A DNA stretch of 24,334 nt from CAYXDR01 sp046498185 (GTDB taxonomy: Bacteria > Desulfobacterota > DSM-4660 > Desulfatiglandales > Desulfatiglandaceae), in NCBI GenBank assembly GCA_046498185.1, contig JAWOBE010000004.1, positions 1-24,334 of the forward strand. The letters run 5' to 3'. Below are positions 13,734-21,248 of this stretch, piece by piece (the first letter of the stretch is position 1; the number at the start of each line of letters is the position of its first letter). A program made the position numbers and the translations under genes. A model generated the notes under the pieces. That model was not told the origin of the DNA, made no database searches, and saw only the letters and a program-made list of their open reading frames with translations.

Positions 13734-15734
13734 CTAAATAAGATGCGTCGTAAACAAATCCCGGGTTTTGAAAGGGAGCTGGGAAGGATGATAAACTATT
13801 TTTCGGTCCGTCGCAAACCGGGAGATACGGTTGAAGTTCGCCCTTTCGGTAAATGACATGGTGGTGGTGTTTTTCGTTAGGATGTAGAATACTTTCAAAC
13901 CGCGGTCGGTCGCTTCTTTTACCGCCATCTCCGTATCGCGTATGCCATCCGGATAATCATGGTCTGAAGGCATTCCATCGGCATAAATGAACAATACCTT
14001 GATTTTTTCGCTCTCGGCTGCCAGGATGCCGCCGACACTTCGAATCGCGGCGCCGTCGCGATTCGCGAGATCCGCTTCAAGTCGGGTGAGACAGGAAACT
14101 TCTCTCGCCTCGTAGATTAGAGTATCTCCATGTGATTGATAAAGAAACATTTTTTGGATGAAGGATTCCGGTTGATCCAGGTCTTCGATCGCGGTGAAAA
14201 TGGCTGCAGCCGCGATTTTTTCCACATCCAAAACGTTTGCGTCTCTGACGGGGTCCACCACAGAACGGCGGGCGGGGGAAAGAATGGCTGATGTTGAGCC
14301 CGAAGCGTCGATCAGGTGGTATATCGCGTAGGACCTGCGGTTGCGTATGGACGCGTCGTAAAACCGTTGCTGACGGGCGAAATTGTCGTCTATAACGGCA
14401 TAAACGAGACCTGCCGGATTGAAGGATTCCGGCTTTCTTTGCATTCTCAACACCTGTAGCCGATTCAGTTTGAGGTTTCTGAACTGCTCGGTTATGACTC
14501 CGATGACACTTGGATAGGAGTTTCTTATACGTCCGATAAATTCCCGGTCTCCGCGTTCCAGCTTTTTGTGGGCTACTTTTGCCGCGCTTTCCCTGAGGCC
14601 GTTTTCGCGGTATTCATGAATCGTTGTGCCTTTTATCGCAGGGCCTTTGGCCAGTGAAGACCGCACCTGGATTTCCGCCCCGGGGCGCAGGGTGGATGCA
14701 ATGGCATCAACCCGTTGCCTGATTTCGTTTTCCATGGCGTCGAGATCCTCCCGTGAACCCGGGTGGAGTGAACCCTGAAAGAAATCCATTACCGGCCTGA
14801 GTGGAATGAAATTTTCCGTTTGACATTGTTCAGCTTCACTGGAGTCCTGTGACAGGGGCTGCAGTAGATCGTGACACTTAATTGCCAGCCTTACGGAATC
14901 TACGACGCTCCGTCCGTGTATCCGGGAGATGAGGCCTGCGATGTAATCAAGCAGCTGCTCCGTTGTTTCAAATTGTTTTGAAACCGCCAGCCGGGGTATT
15001 CGGTTGTTCAGGAAGCGGGCTTCATCGCGTTGCAGTGCTTCGAGTGAGGCGTAGAGACCGTTTGCGGCCAACCGCGTTCGGGGATTTTCGGCGATTAAGC
15101 AGGCCAGGTCGGCACCGCAGGCCAGTCGCCGTTCGAGGGCGGAAATGAAATCTTCGACCACGCGTCCGGTGTAGCGGCCGTGGATTCCTATTGTCATCAA
15201 ATTATAGAAGCGGAGGCAGCGCCGAAAATCGGGGCGATGGGGAAATCGTGATAAAAGGTTCTCGACGGACCTGGTGTTTTCTATGCAGGTGCAAAAAAGT
15301 CTGCGTGCGAGCACTGGGTTTTCGAGGTGGGCGAAAATCCTTGAAGGGTTAAGGGGTTCTATCGATCCCTCGCGAATATGGGCCGCCTCTTGTATCAACA
15401 ATGCTTTATACAGGGTGATGTTCCGATTCAGCCCGGCCTTTTCCGGCCCGTCCTGGGGGAAAAAATCGATATAGGCGCGGAGCCGAATTAAAAAAGTGGC
15501 ATGGTGGTCGCGCCCCTGGTTCGATACCACGCTGGTTTGCGCGGGTGCCGCCCCCGGTGCCACAGGGACCCTGTTGTCGAGCAAAGGGAGGTATACTCCG
15601 TTGAAATGATCGGAAAATGAAGGGTTGTCTGCGAAGTCGGCAAAGGATATTCCCCGACAGTAGGCGCTTTCGAGCAGCGCCGTCACATCTTCCGTCGTCA
15701 GGTACTGATCGATTTTCGGCATTTTGCCCGTCAC
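13734..15734 (-). CDS. VWA-domain protein, NorD/CbbO-like
   Basis: A 666-residue protein with a long helical N-terminal region and a C-terminal von Willebrand factor A domain from about residue 467. The metal-ion-dependent adhesion site is intact: LIDASGSTS (D476, S478, S480), a DGAAIR segment near 560 and YADGMPSDHDYPDG near 585-597. The last two are the pattern seen in NorD and CbbO, partners of the AAA+ ATPases NorQ and CbbQ, which remodel or load metal enzymes. No signal peptide is present, so it should be cytoplasmic. Its GTG start (15734) overlaps the stop of the AAA+ gene as GTGA; ATG 15722 is an alternative. The overlap and conserved pairing make a complex with the ATPase likely. The substrate is unknown. 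Confidence 0.85.
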   Translation of the reverse strand: MTGKMPKIDQYLTTEDVTALLESAYCRGISFADFADNPSFSDHFNGVYLPLLDNRVPVAPGAAPAQTSVVSNQGRDHHATFLIRLRAYIDFFPQDGPEKAGLNRNITLYKALLIQEAAHIREGSIEPLNPSRIFAHLENPVLARRLFCTCIENTRSVENLLSRFPHRPDFRRCLRFYNLMTIGIHGRYTGRVVEDFISALERRLACGADLACLIAENPRTRLAANGLYASLEALQRDEARFLNNRIPRLAVSKQFETTEQLLDYIAGLISRIHGRSVVDSVRLAIKCHDLLQPLSQDSSEAEQCQTENFIPLRPVMDFFQGSLHPGSREDLDAMENEIRQRVDAIASTLRPGAEIQVRSSLAKGPAIKGTTIHEYRENGLRESAAKVAHKKLERGDREFIGRIRNSYPSVIGVITEQFRNLKLNRLQVLRMQRKPESFNPAGLVYAVIDDNFARQQRFYDASIRNRRSYAIYHLIDASGSTSAILSPARRSVVDPVRDANVLDVEKIAAAAIFTAIEDLDQPESFIQKMFLYQSHGDTLIYEAREVSCLTRLEADLANRDGAAIRSVGGILAAESEKIKVLFIYADGMPSDHDYPDGIRDTEMAVKEATDRGLKVFYILTKNTTTMSFTERANFNRISRFATDRKIVYHPSQLPFKTRDLFTTHLI

Positions 15735-17113
15735 TCGTTGAAGGATGCGCCTACACCGTGGCCGACCCCTCCAGGGATTTCGCTTACGTAGTCTTCGATT
15801 TCGGCGAGTCCATCTTCGGGCCGGGGCAGTAACCCGACTTCGGCAGCGATGAGTTTGAGAAAGTCGGCTTGTGTGGAATTGTTGTTCAGCTCCCTGTCCC
15901 GGAGCGCTCCGTGGAGAATCTTGTTCAGCACGTCAAAGGTGGTGGCAAGGCGGGCCGTGGCTTCGCCGAATTTTGCGCGATAATCTTTGTAGGCTTCGAA
16001 ACCGTCGGTGACCATCCGCTGGTCCGGATACACTATGAGCAGGACTTCACCTTTGTCCTTTTCCGGAATCATTCTGGATACCTTATCTCCGAGTGAATCG
16101 TATCGGAATACGTCGGGATTCACCAGGGCCCTGGCAGCGGCGAGAAACAGCAGAAAGTCGTAGTAAAATTGTCCTTTTCCCTTGAGCTCATCGATGAGCC
16201 TGCTTCGCAGAGCGGCATCGGAGGTGATGGTCTTCGGAAAATATAGATAGGGTTTTTGATTTTTTATTTCCAGCGGATCAAGCGGCCGTCCGTCCGAAGT
16301 CCACCAGCGGTCCTGATGCTTCTCGGTGAAAAGCCAATTCCCGGTGTCCTTGTCGTGTACAAGCCCTCGTTCGGTGAGCGGAACCGGAAATTTTTCATCG
16401 ACCATCTGGAATGCGATGAATGCGGCCAGGAGGGAGTCGAGGTCCCTGAAGGTGAAGGGGGTGACACGGCTTTTGTGCGAAAATTCAAAGTTGTCTCGGC
16501 CCGTGTTATTCTTGGGCGGGTTGAATGTTTCGACATATATGAAATCCTCAATTTTCCAGCCTTCGTGTTCTTTCATATATGCCAGCGTGCGTTCGTTCCC
16601 GCTTTCGTCCAGGACCACAAAATCCAGGTAGTTGTCTGAAAGCAGAGTCGAAAGATATTTCTGAATTTCCGGTGGCATTTCACTTGTTTCTTCGTTTATC
16701 AGTATGCCGCCTTCCCGGAGAGCGGATGTGAACTGCGTGCGGGTGTAGGTGGTCCTCCCGGCTTCGAGCATGGGGCGGCCAAGGTAGTCGAAGGTTTGTT
16801 CGTGAAGCTGACAGTTTCTCGAAAAAACCTTTCTGCCCAGCATCTTCGCAACGTACCTGACCGCACTGGATTTTCCGTGGCCGGGATCTCCGGAAAGTGA
16901 AATATGCTTTTTCCGGCTCAAGGCCCCGGCTATCCACCGGATTTCGTCAATTTCATCCAGTTCGCCCTGATTGGCGATGTATAGACCTTCCACGTGAACA
17001 CCCCGTCGATTTGAATCTTGAAATGATGCTATGGAAGAAATTCCCGGATCGGGAGGAGATCCGGGGATTTCTTCAGAGAGGTAGGTAGCAGAAAAAAGAG
17101 GAAAAGACAACAA
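15731..17113 (-). CDS. MoxR-type AAA+ ATPase
   Basis: AAA+ ATPase of the MoxR/CbbQ/NorQ/GvpN type, probably a hexameric remodeller working with the VWA protein downstream. Counting from the TTG at 17113, the Walker A motif GDPGHGKSS is at about 75-83, the Walker B segment GGILINEE at 135-142 and the sensor 1 asparagine in VETFNPPKNN. The Walker B aspartate is replaced by asparagine (N140), while the catalytic glutamate (E141) is kept. A C-terminal helical region of about 200 residues follows. The start is uncertain: TTG 17113 has no ribosome binding site but lies 12 bases after dch, whereas GTG 16993 has GGGGTG upstream and begins just before the conserved core. The 3' end overlaps the VWA gene. 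Confidence 0.87.
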   Translation of the reverse strand: MLSFPLFSATYLSEEIPGSPPDPGISSIASFQDSNRRGVHVEGLYIANQGELDEIDEIRWIAGALSRKKHISLSGDPGHGKSSAVRYVAKMLGRKVFSRNCQLHEQTFDYLGRPMLEAGRTTYTRTQFTSALREGGILINEETSEMPPEIQKYLSTLLSDNYLDFVVLDESGNERTLAYMKEHEGWKIEDFIYVETFNPPKNNTGRDNFEFSHKSRVTPFTFRDLDSLLAAFIAFQMVDEKFPVPLTERGLVHDKDTGNWLFTEKHQDRWWTSDGRPLDPLEIKNQKPYLYFPKTITSDAALRSRLIDELKGKGQFYYDFLLFLAAARALVNPDVFRYDSLGDKVSRMIPEKDKGEVLLIVYPDQRMVTDGFEAYKDYRAKFGEATARLATTFDVLNKILHGALRDRELNNNSTQADFLKLIAAEVGLLPRPEDGLAEIEDYVSEIPGGVGHGVGASFNE

Positions 17114-17125
17114 CCATTGGACAGA

Positions 17126-17893
17126 CTAGCGGTGGCTCCATTGAGGTTTGCGTTTCTCGACGAAGGCTTTCAGCCCCTCGCCTGCGTCGTGGCTTTTCAT
17201 CAGCTGGTTCAGATAAATGTCTTCTATGATTTTCAACGATGGTTCCAGGTCGTCGCGGAGTCCTGCGTTGATCGCGTGTTTGGTGTGCCGGAGGACTTCG
17301 GCGCTGAGTTTGACAAACCGGGACGTGAATGCATCGGTTGCTTCCTTAAGCTCTGCATCCGGGAACACTTTGTTGACTATGCCCAGGTTCAATGCCTCTT
17401 CGGCGCTGATCGTTCCGCCCGAAAGAATGATTTCGAACGCCGCCTTTCTTCCCATGATGCGCGGAAGCAGCTGGGCCGCTATCGGTGGGAAAACTCCGAC
17501 CTTGATTTCAGGTTGGCCGAAAATAGCATTTTCCGAAGCGACAACCATATCGCAGAAAGCGGCAAGCTCAAAACCGCCTCCAAGGCATGAGCCGAAGACC
17601 GAAGCAACCGTCGGTATCCGCACGGCGTCGAGCAGGCGGAACATTCTGTGGAAAACTTCGATCATCTTCGGTGCCATATCTCCTACATGTTCCCCGACAT
17701 CCACTCCGGCCGAGAAGCATTTGCCCTCGGCTGCGAGGAGAATGACCCGGAGTTCCGGCTTTTTCCGCCAGGAATCAACTACGTCGTTGATTTCTTCCAT
17801 CATTGCAATGTTCAGCACATTGAGCGGCGGCCTCGACAGAGTGATCGTTCCGAGCCCGCCACTGACATTCGTCTTTATGTATTGATAATCCAT
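17126..17893 (-). CDS. dch: cyclohexa-1,5-diene-1-carbonyl-CoA hydratase
   Basis: Crotonase-superfamily enzyme (255 aa) that adds water to the cyclic dienoyl-CoA made by benzoyl-CoA reductase, giving 6-hydroxycyclohex-1-ene-1-carbonyl-CoA (Dch, BamR). The N-terminal RPPLNVLNIAMMEEI, the oxyanion-hole segments FSAGVDVGEHVGDMAPKM and GSCLGGGFELA, and FGQPEIKVG are present; both crotonase glutamates are retained. The HVGDMAPKMIEVFHRMFRLL segment is characteristic of Dch rather than beta-oxidation hydratases. ATG 17893 has GGAGG 8 bases or so upstream. It lies 21 bases after oah and 12 before the AAA+ frame, inside the operon. Confidence 0.9.
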   Translation of the reverse strand: MDYQYIKTNVSGGLGTITLSRPPLNVLNIAMMEEINDVVDSWRKKPELRVILLAAEGKCFSAGVDVGEHVGDMAPKMIEVFHRMFRLLDAVRIPTVASVFGSCLGGGFELAAFCDMVVASENAIFGQPEIKVGVFPPIAAQLLPRIMGRKAAFEIILSGGTISAEEALNLGIVNKVFPDAELKEATDAFTSRFVKLSAEVLRHTKHAINAGLRDDLEPSLKIIEDIYLNQLMKSHDAGEGLKAFVEKRKPQWSHR

Positions 17894-17914
17894 TGCCGTT
17901 TCCTCCGGTCCGTA

Positions 17915-19057
17915 TCATTCGCGGGGCTTTCCAAACACTTCGGCGAACATTTCCATGTTCCAGGTTTTGCCCTCTGCAATGTTCTGGCGGAACTTGATGA
18001 AATCGATTGTCCCCTTTCCGGTGATTTTCTTGGTGTTAAATGCACCGAATCCCAGGAACGCTTCACCACCCATGTTTGCGGCAAGCCAGTGGCGGCTGGC
18101 GTTTTTGGATAAATCCCAGAAGAACTTTTTCTTGGACCTTACACCGTCCACGGCCTTTATCAGGCATCCGGGAAAAAGGTTCGCAAACGTCCATATGATC
18201 TTGTTCACTTCCGCGTCAAGGAGACTCAAATCGGCCTTCGCCTGGTGTTCTTTCACGAAAGCGCGGGCTTCTTCCATTTCAGGGCCTTTTTTTAATTCGC
18301 CATAAACAATTTCACCGTCTTCGATATAACGGTCGGTTATAATCTGGGGATTTCGAACCCATTTTCCGTCAACATTCAAAACCGGAACACACTTGCTGAT
18401 CAGATTCTTGAGTTTCATTTTGTAGGCCGACCACATTTCGCAGGACACGCAGTTCCACATGGCATCCTCGATTCCGAGATACCAGGGAAGAAAATCCGTG
18501 GAACCGCCGTCCGGGGATGATCCGTGGCGGGGACCGGCCTGTCCGAAGATGGCCAGGTCTGATGCGAGAGTAAGGTCGCAGGCCATGCCTATTTCCTGGC
18601 CTCCCGCGACTCGCATGCCGTTTACCCTGCACAAGGTTGGTTTCTTGCACATTAGAATCGAGTCCACCATGCGGTTGAACAACTCCATGTACTGGCCGTA
18701 TTCATCAGAGCGCAGCGTATAGTATTCGCTGTACTCCTTGGTGTTTCCTCCGGTGCAGAATGCATAGGGTCCGGTGCCGGTGAAAACGGCGGCGACGACG
18801 GACCTGTCAGTCGACGCGCTGTCGAATCCGGCAATCACGCCTTTTATCATCTCGGTGGTATAAGAGTTGTACTGGGCGGGATTGTTGAGCCGGATCCAGG
18901 ACACGTACAATCCATCGATCACCTTTCCTTCAGGATCGGTCAACGGCCGTTTTTCGTATACCACGCAGGGGGCGTCTACATCCGTGCCCCAGTGGGCATC
19001 AGTGTGAAGCTGGTGGTTTTTAAGTTCATCGTCTCTAGGCATCCACTCCAAAGCCAT
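17915..19057 (-). CDS. bamA: 6-oxocyclohex-1-ene-1-carbonyl-CoA hydrolase (ring-opening)
   Basis: Crotonase-superfamily ring hydrolase (Oah, BamA) that adds water and opens the alicyclic ring to give 3-hydroxypimeloyl-CoA. This gene is the usual marker of anaerobic aromatic degradation. At about 380 residues it is longer than ordinary crotonases. BamA-like segments include LNNPAQYNSYTTEMIKGVI, FCTGGNTKEYSEYY, RVAGGQEIGMACDLTLASD and FGQAGPRHGSSPDGGSTDF. I start it at ATG 19057, with GGAGG 7 to 8 bases upstream; the ATG at 19063 is only one base from that site. It follows had by about 120 bases, the longest gap in the operon. Confidence 0.94.
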   Translation of the reverse strand: MALEWMPRDDELKNHQLHTDAHWGTDVDAPCVVYEKRPLTDPEGKVIDGLYVSWIRLNNPAQYNSYTTEMIKGVIAGFDSASTDRSVVAAVFTGTGPYAFCTGGNTKEYSEYYTLRSDEYGQYMELFNRMVDSILMCKKPTLCRVNGMRVAGGQEIGMACDLTLASDLAIFGQAGPRHGSSPDGGSTDFLPWYLGIEDAMWNCVSCEMWSAYKMKLKNLISKCVPVLNVDGKWVRNPQIITDRYIEDGEIVYGELKKGPEMEEARAFVKEHQAKADLSLLDAEVNKIIWTFANLFPGCLIKAVDGVRSKKKFFWDLSKNASRHWLAANMGGEAFLGFGAFNTKKITGKGTIDFIKFRQNIAEGKTWNMEMFAEVFGKPRE

Positions 19058-19159
19058 ATTCATACCTCCCTTGATGCCCCATCACAAAAGAAAAGAAAGG
19101 GCACCGGCCGGCTGTTGAACTTGTCGAGCCGCTTTCAGCCCGGGTTTCATAACGAGCAA

Positions 19160-19174
19160 ACCGGCAGAGCCGGT
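19160..19174 (-). other. small GC hairpin in the had-oah intercistronic gap
   Basis: ACCGGCTCTGCCGGT forms a 6-bp GC-rich stem with a 3-base loop, four bases after the had stop codon. It is not followed by a proper T-run, so it may be an mRNA processing or stabilising hairpin rather than a terminator. Confidence 0.35.
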
Positions 19175-19178
19175 GGTT

Positions 19179-20258
19179 TTAAAAATCGGGGACCAGTACA
19201 ATTCTTCTTTCCGGTGCCCCTTTGGAATGCACTTCTTCAAAAGTCTCGGCAATGGAACTCATCGGCCTTGTTTCAACGAACGGTTCCATAGCCACTTTGC
19301 CCGAAAGGACGAACTGAAGCACCTGCGGGTAATATTCAGGCAAGCAGCCCCATGTCCCTATGATCTGGGCATCGAAGGCCATAAGCCTGCTTATGGAATA
19401 CTCCACTTTGTGCAGGCCGAATCCGATGATTATCAATTTGCCGGTGAAACTGAGCAGGCTGAGGGCGATTTCCTGCCCCGGCCGCGTGCCGGAAGCTTCG
19501 AAAATTTTCCAGCCGAACACGGGTAAGTCGGATTCTTTTCGGATTTTTTTGATTTCATTGGATATATCTTTAAGGGATTTTTCGGAGGAATTTATGACAT
19601 GGTCGGCGCCGTAGGAAAGCATCTTCTGCAGCCTTGCTTCGTTGATATCCACAGCAACGACGGTGCCCGCGCCGAGTGCCTTCGCTTCCTGGACAAGGTA
19701 TTGTCCGACGCCTCCAACGCCAATGATGACCACATTGTCACCTGGCTCAAGTTGAGCCCGTTTCAGTGCCTGGTATGGGGTGGTTGCGGCATCCGCCACC
19801 ACCGCCAGGGAATGCAGGGGAATTTCTCCCCGGTCTTTCACCGGACATAAATCGATGCTCGGCACCGGGATGTGGCTTGAAAAGCCTCCGTAAATCCCCA
19901 GGCTGTTGCCCGGCATTTTCTGATTCAGGCATCTATTTCCTCGTCCGGTCTTGCACAACAGGCAACGCCTGCAGGGCATGACCGCCGGGATAATGACTTC
20001 TTTGCCCATCCATGCTTCGTCACCTGCGACTACGGTGCCGGAAATTTCATGTCCGAGGGTTAAGGGGGGTGGGTTCACGGTAGGAACCTTGTCGTAAAAA
20101 TAACCAAGATCCGTGTGACATACACCACAGCCTGCAATTTCCACCAAGACTTCATCCGATTTAAGCTCGGGAACGGGCAGGGTTTCCCTGCGGAAGCTTC
20201 CACCGGTTTCATCCTGCACCATCTGCCAGGTCGATATGCTGTCTGGTACCGGTTTCAT
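19179..20258 (-). CDS. had: 6-hydroxycyclohex-1-ene-1-carbonyl-CoA dehydrogenase
   Basis: NAD-dependent medium-chain, zinc-type alcohol dehydrogenase (359 aa) that oxidises the Dch product to 6-oxocyclohex-1-ene-1-carbonyl-CoA (Had, BamQ). The catalytic zinc ligands are in CGVCHTDLGYFY and GHE, the structural zinc site is PCRRCLLCKTGRGNRC, and the Rossmann motif is GVGGVGQY followed by the acidic VDINEARL typical of NAD preference. Specificity is inferred from its place between the SDR and oah and from the Had-like PTVNPPPLTLGHEISG segment. ATG 20258 has AGGAGGT 7 bases upstream. Confidence 0.9.
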   Translation of the reverse strand: MKPVPDSISTWQMVQDETGGSFRRETLPVPELKSDEVLVEIAGCGVCHTDLGYFYDKVPTVNPPPLTLGHEISGTVVAGDEAWMGKEVIIPAVMPCRRCLLCKTGRGNRCLNQKMPGNSLGIYGGFSSHIPVPSIDLCPVKDRGEIPLHSLAVVADAATTPYQALKRAQLEPGDNVVIIGVGGVGQYLVQEAKALGAGTVVAVDINEARLQKMLSYGADHVINSSEKSLKDISNEIKKIRKESDLPVFGWKIFEASGTRPGQEIALSLLSFTGKLIIIGFGLHKVEYSISRLMAFDAQIIGTWGCLPEYYPQVLQFVLSGKVAMEPFVETRPMSSIAETFEEVHSKGAPERRIVLVPDF

Positions 20259-20319
20259 TGGCTACCTCCTATTTTGAGTTACCATGAACTTCATTTCGGG
20301 CCGTCCAAAACGACGTGCC

Positions 20320-21072
20320 TTAAATCATTCCATAACCACCATCGACGCACAACAACTGGCCGGTGATATAATTGCTTTCATCAGATGCGAGAAAGACAAA
20401 AGCCGGGGCAATGTCATGGGCCTCGGCGAAGCGTTTGAGAAGAATGCGATTCATGTAGACTTCTCTGAGTTTTTCGTCTGTGCGGATTTTCTCGGTCATA
20501 TCGGTTGCAACGATCCCCAGTGAAATCACATTTGCGCATACTCCGTGTGGAGCCAATTCCCTGGCGATGGATTTTGTCAGGCTTATAATGCCTCCCTTTG
20601 CAGCACTGTAGTTGACTTGCCCGATGGTTCCCACCAAGCCCGCCACCGAGGTTACATTAATTATTTTCCCCTTCTTGGCCTCTTTCATATAAAGTCCAGC
20701 CGCTTGAGCACAGAGAAAAGCGCCTTTCAGGTGGATGTCAACGACTTGGTCCCACTGATCTTCAGTCATTTTAAGCATCATCGCGGGGCGCGTGAAACCT
20801 GCATTGTTGACGAGAATGTCAATTCGGCCGAAGGTTTCCATCGCTGCTTCAGCGAGACGTGCGGCACCCTCTCGACCTGCTACGTCAGCCTGGACGGCAA
20901 TCGCATCGCTTCCGACCCGCCGCGCTTCATCCACCACCTCTTCGGCGGCTTTACTACTGGATGAAAAATTGACGATCACTTTGGCGCCTTCACGTGCAAA
21001 GGCGAGTGCTACGGCTCTTCCAACGCCCCGGCTGCTCCCGGTGACAATGGCAACTTTCCCCTCGAGTCGCAT
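20320..21072 (-). CDS. short-chain dehydrogenase/reductase (FabG-like)
   Basis: Classical SDR of 250 residues, with TGSSRGVGRAVA (cofactor loop), NNAG, the catalytic serine in NVTSVAG and YSAAK (YxxxK). The GQLLCVDGGYGM ending is FabG-like. It is the first gene of the ring-degradation operon, right after a good promoter. Oah yields 3-hydroxypimeloyl-CoA, so a 3-hydroxypimeloyl-CoA dehydrogenase role is attractive, but sequence alone cannot separate this from a 3-oxoacyl-ACP reductase or a second cyclic alcohol dehydrogenase. ATG 21072 has AAAGGA 8 bases upstream. About 61 bases separate it from had. Confidence 0.87.
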   Translation of the reverse strand: MRLEGKVAIVTGSSRGVGRAVALAFAREGAKVIVNFSSSSKAAEEVVDEARRVGSDAIAVQADVAGREGAARLAEAAMETFGRIDILVNNAGFTRPAMMLKMTEDQWDQVVDIHLKGAFLCAQAAGLYMKEAKKGKIINVTSVAGLVGTIGQVNYSAAKGGIISLTKSIARELAPHGVCANVISLGIVATDMTEKIRTDEKLREVYMNRILLKRFAEAHDIAPAFVFLASDESNYITGQLLCVDGGYGMI

Positions 21073-21129
21073 ACGCGGTTCCTTTCTTATCAGCCATAAA
21101 ATAGTTACAATGTAGCCATATCATCGCTG

Positions 21130-21158
21130 ACTTTAAATAAACAGTGGGTTTCTGTCAA
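21130..21158 (-). promoter_or_regulatory. promoter of the ring-degradation operon
   Basis: On the minus strand TTGACA (perfect -35) and TAAAGT (four of six) are 17 bases apart, about 57 bases before the SDR start. It is the best promoter seen upstream of the seven minus-strand genes 21072 to 13036. No sigma-54 (GG-N10-GC) element was found here. Confidence 0.6.
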
Positions 21159-21182
21159 GGGAAATCAATGGGGAATTTTACG

Positions 21183-21212
21183 TTGACCGTACCGTGCTGC
21201 AGTTTGTATTCT
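21183..21212 (+). promoter_or_regulatory. candidate promoter for rlpA
   Basis: TTGACC and TATTCT are 18 bases apart, ending 36 bases before the rlpA ATG. It is divergent from, and about 25 bases away from, the SDR operon promoter, so one regulator could affect both. Confidence 0.45.
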
Positions 21213-21229
21213 GTCTGCAAGGATTGATC

Positions 21230-21247
21230 ATGATGGAATTTAGATAA
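21230..21247 (+). other. five-codon upstream ORF before rlpA
   Basis: ATGATGGAATTTAGATAA (MMEFR-stop) has AAGGA 6 bases before its first ATG and ends one base before the rlpA ATG. rlpA itself has only a poor ribosome binding site, so reinitiation after this mini-frame is conceivable. It may be chance. Confidence 0.3.
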
Positions 21248-21248
21248 A

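Noticed and set aside
20259..20319. Sigma-54-like GGCAC motif upstream of had
   Set aside because: The -12 GC element is not at the required spacing, and the gap lies inside an operon.
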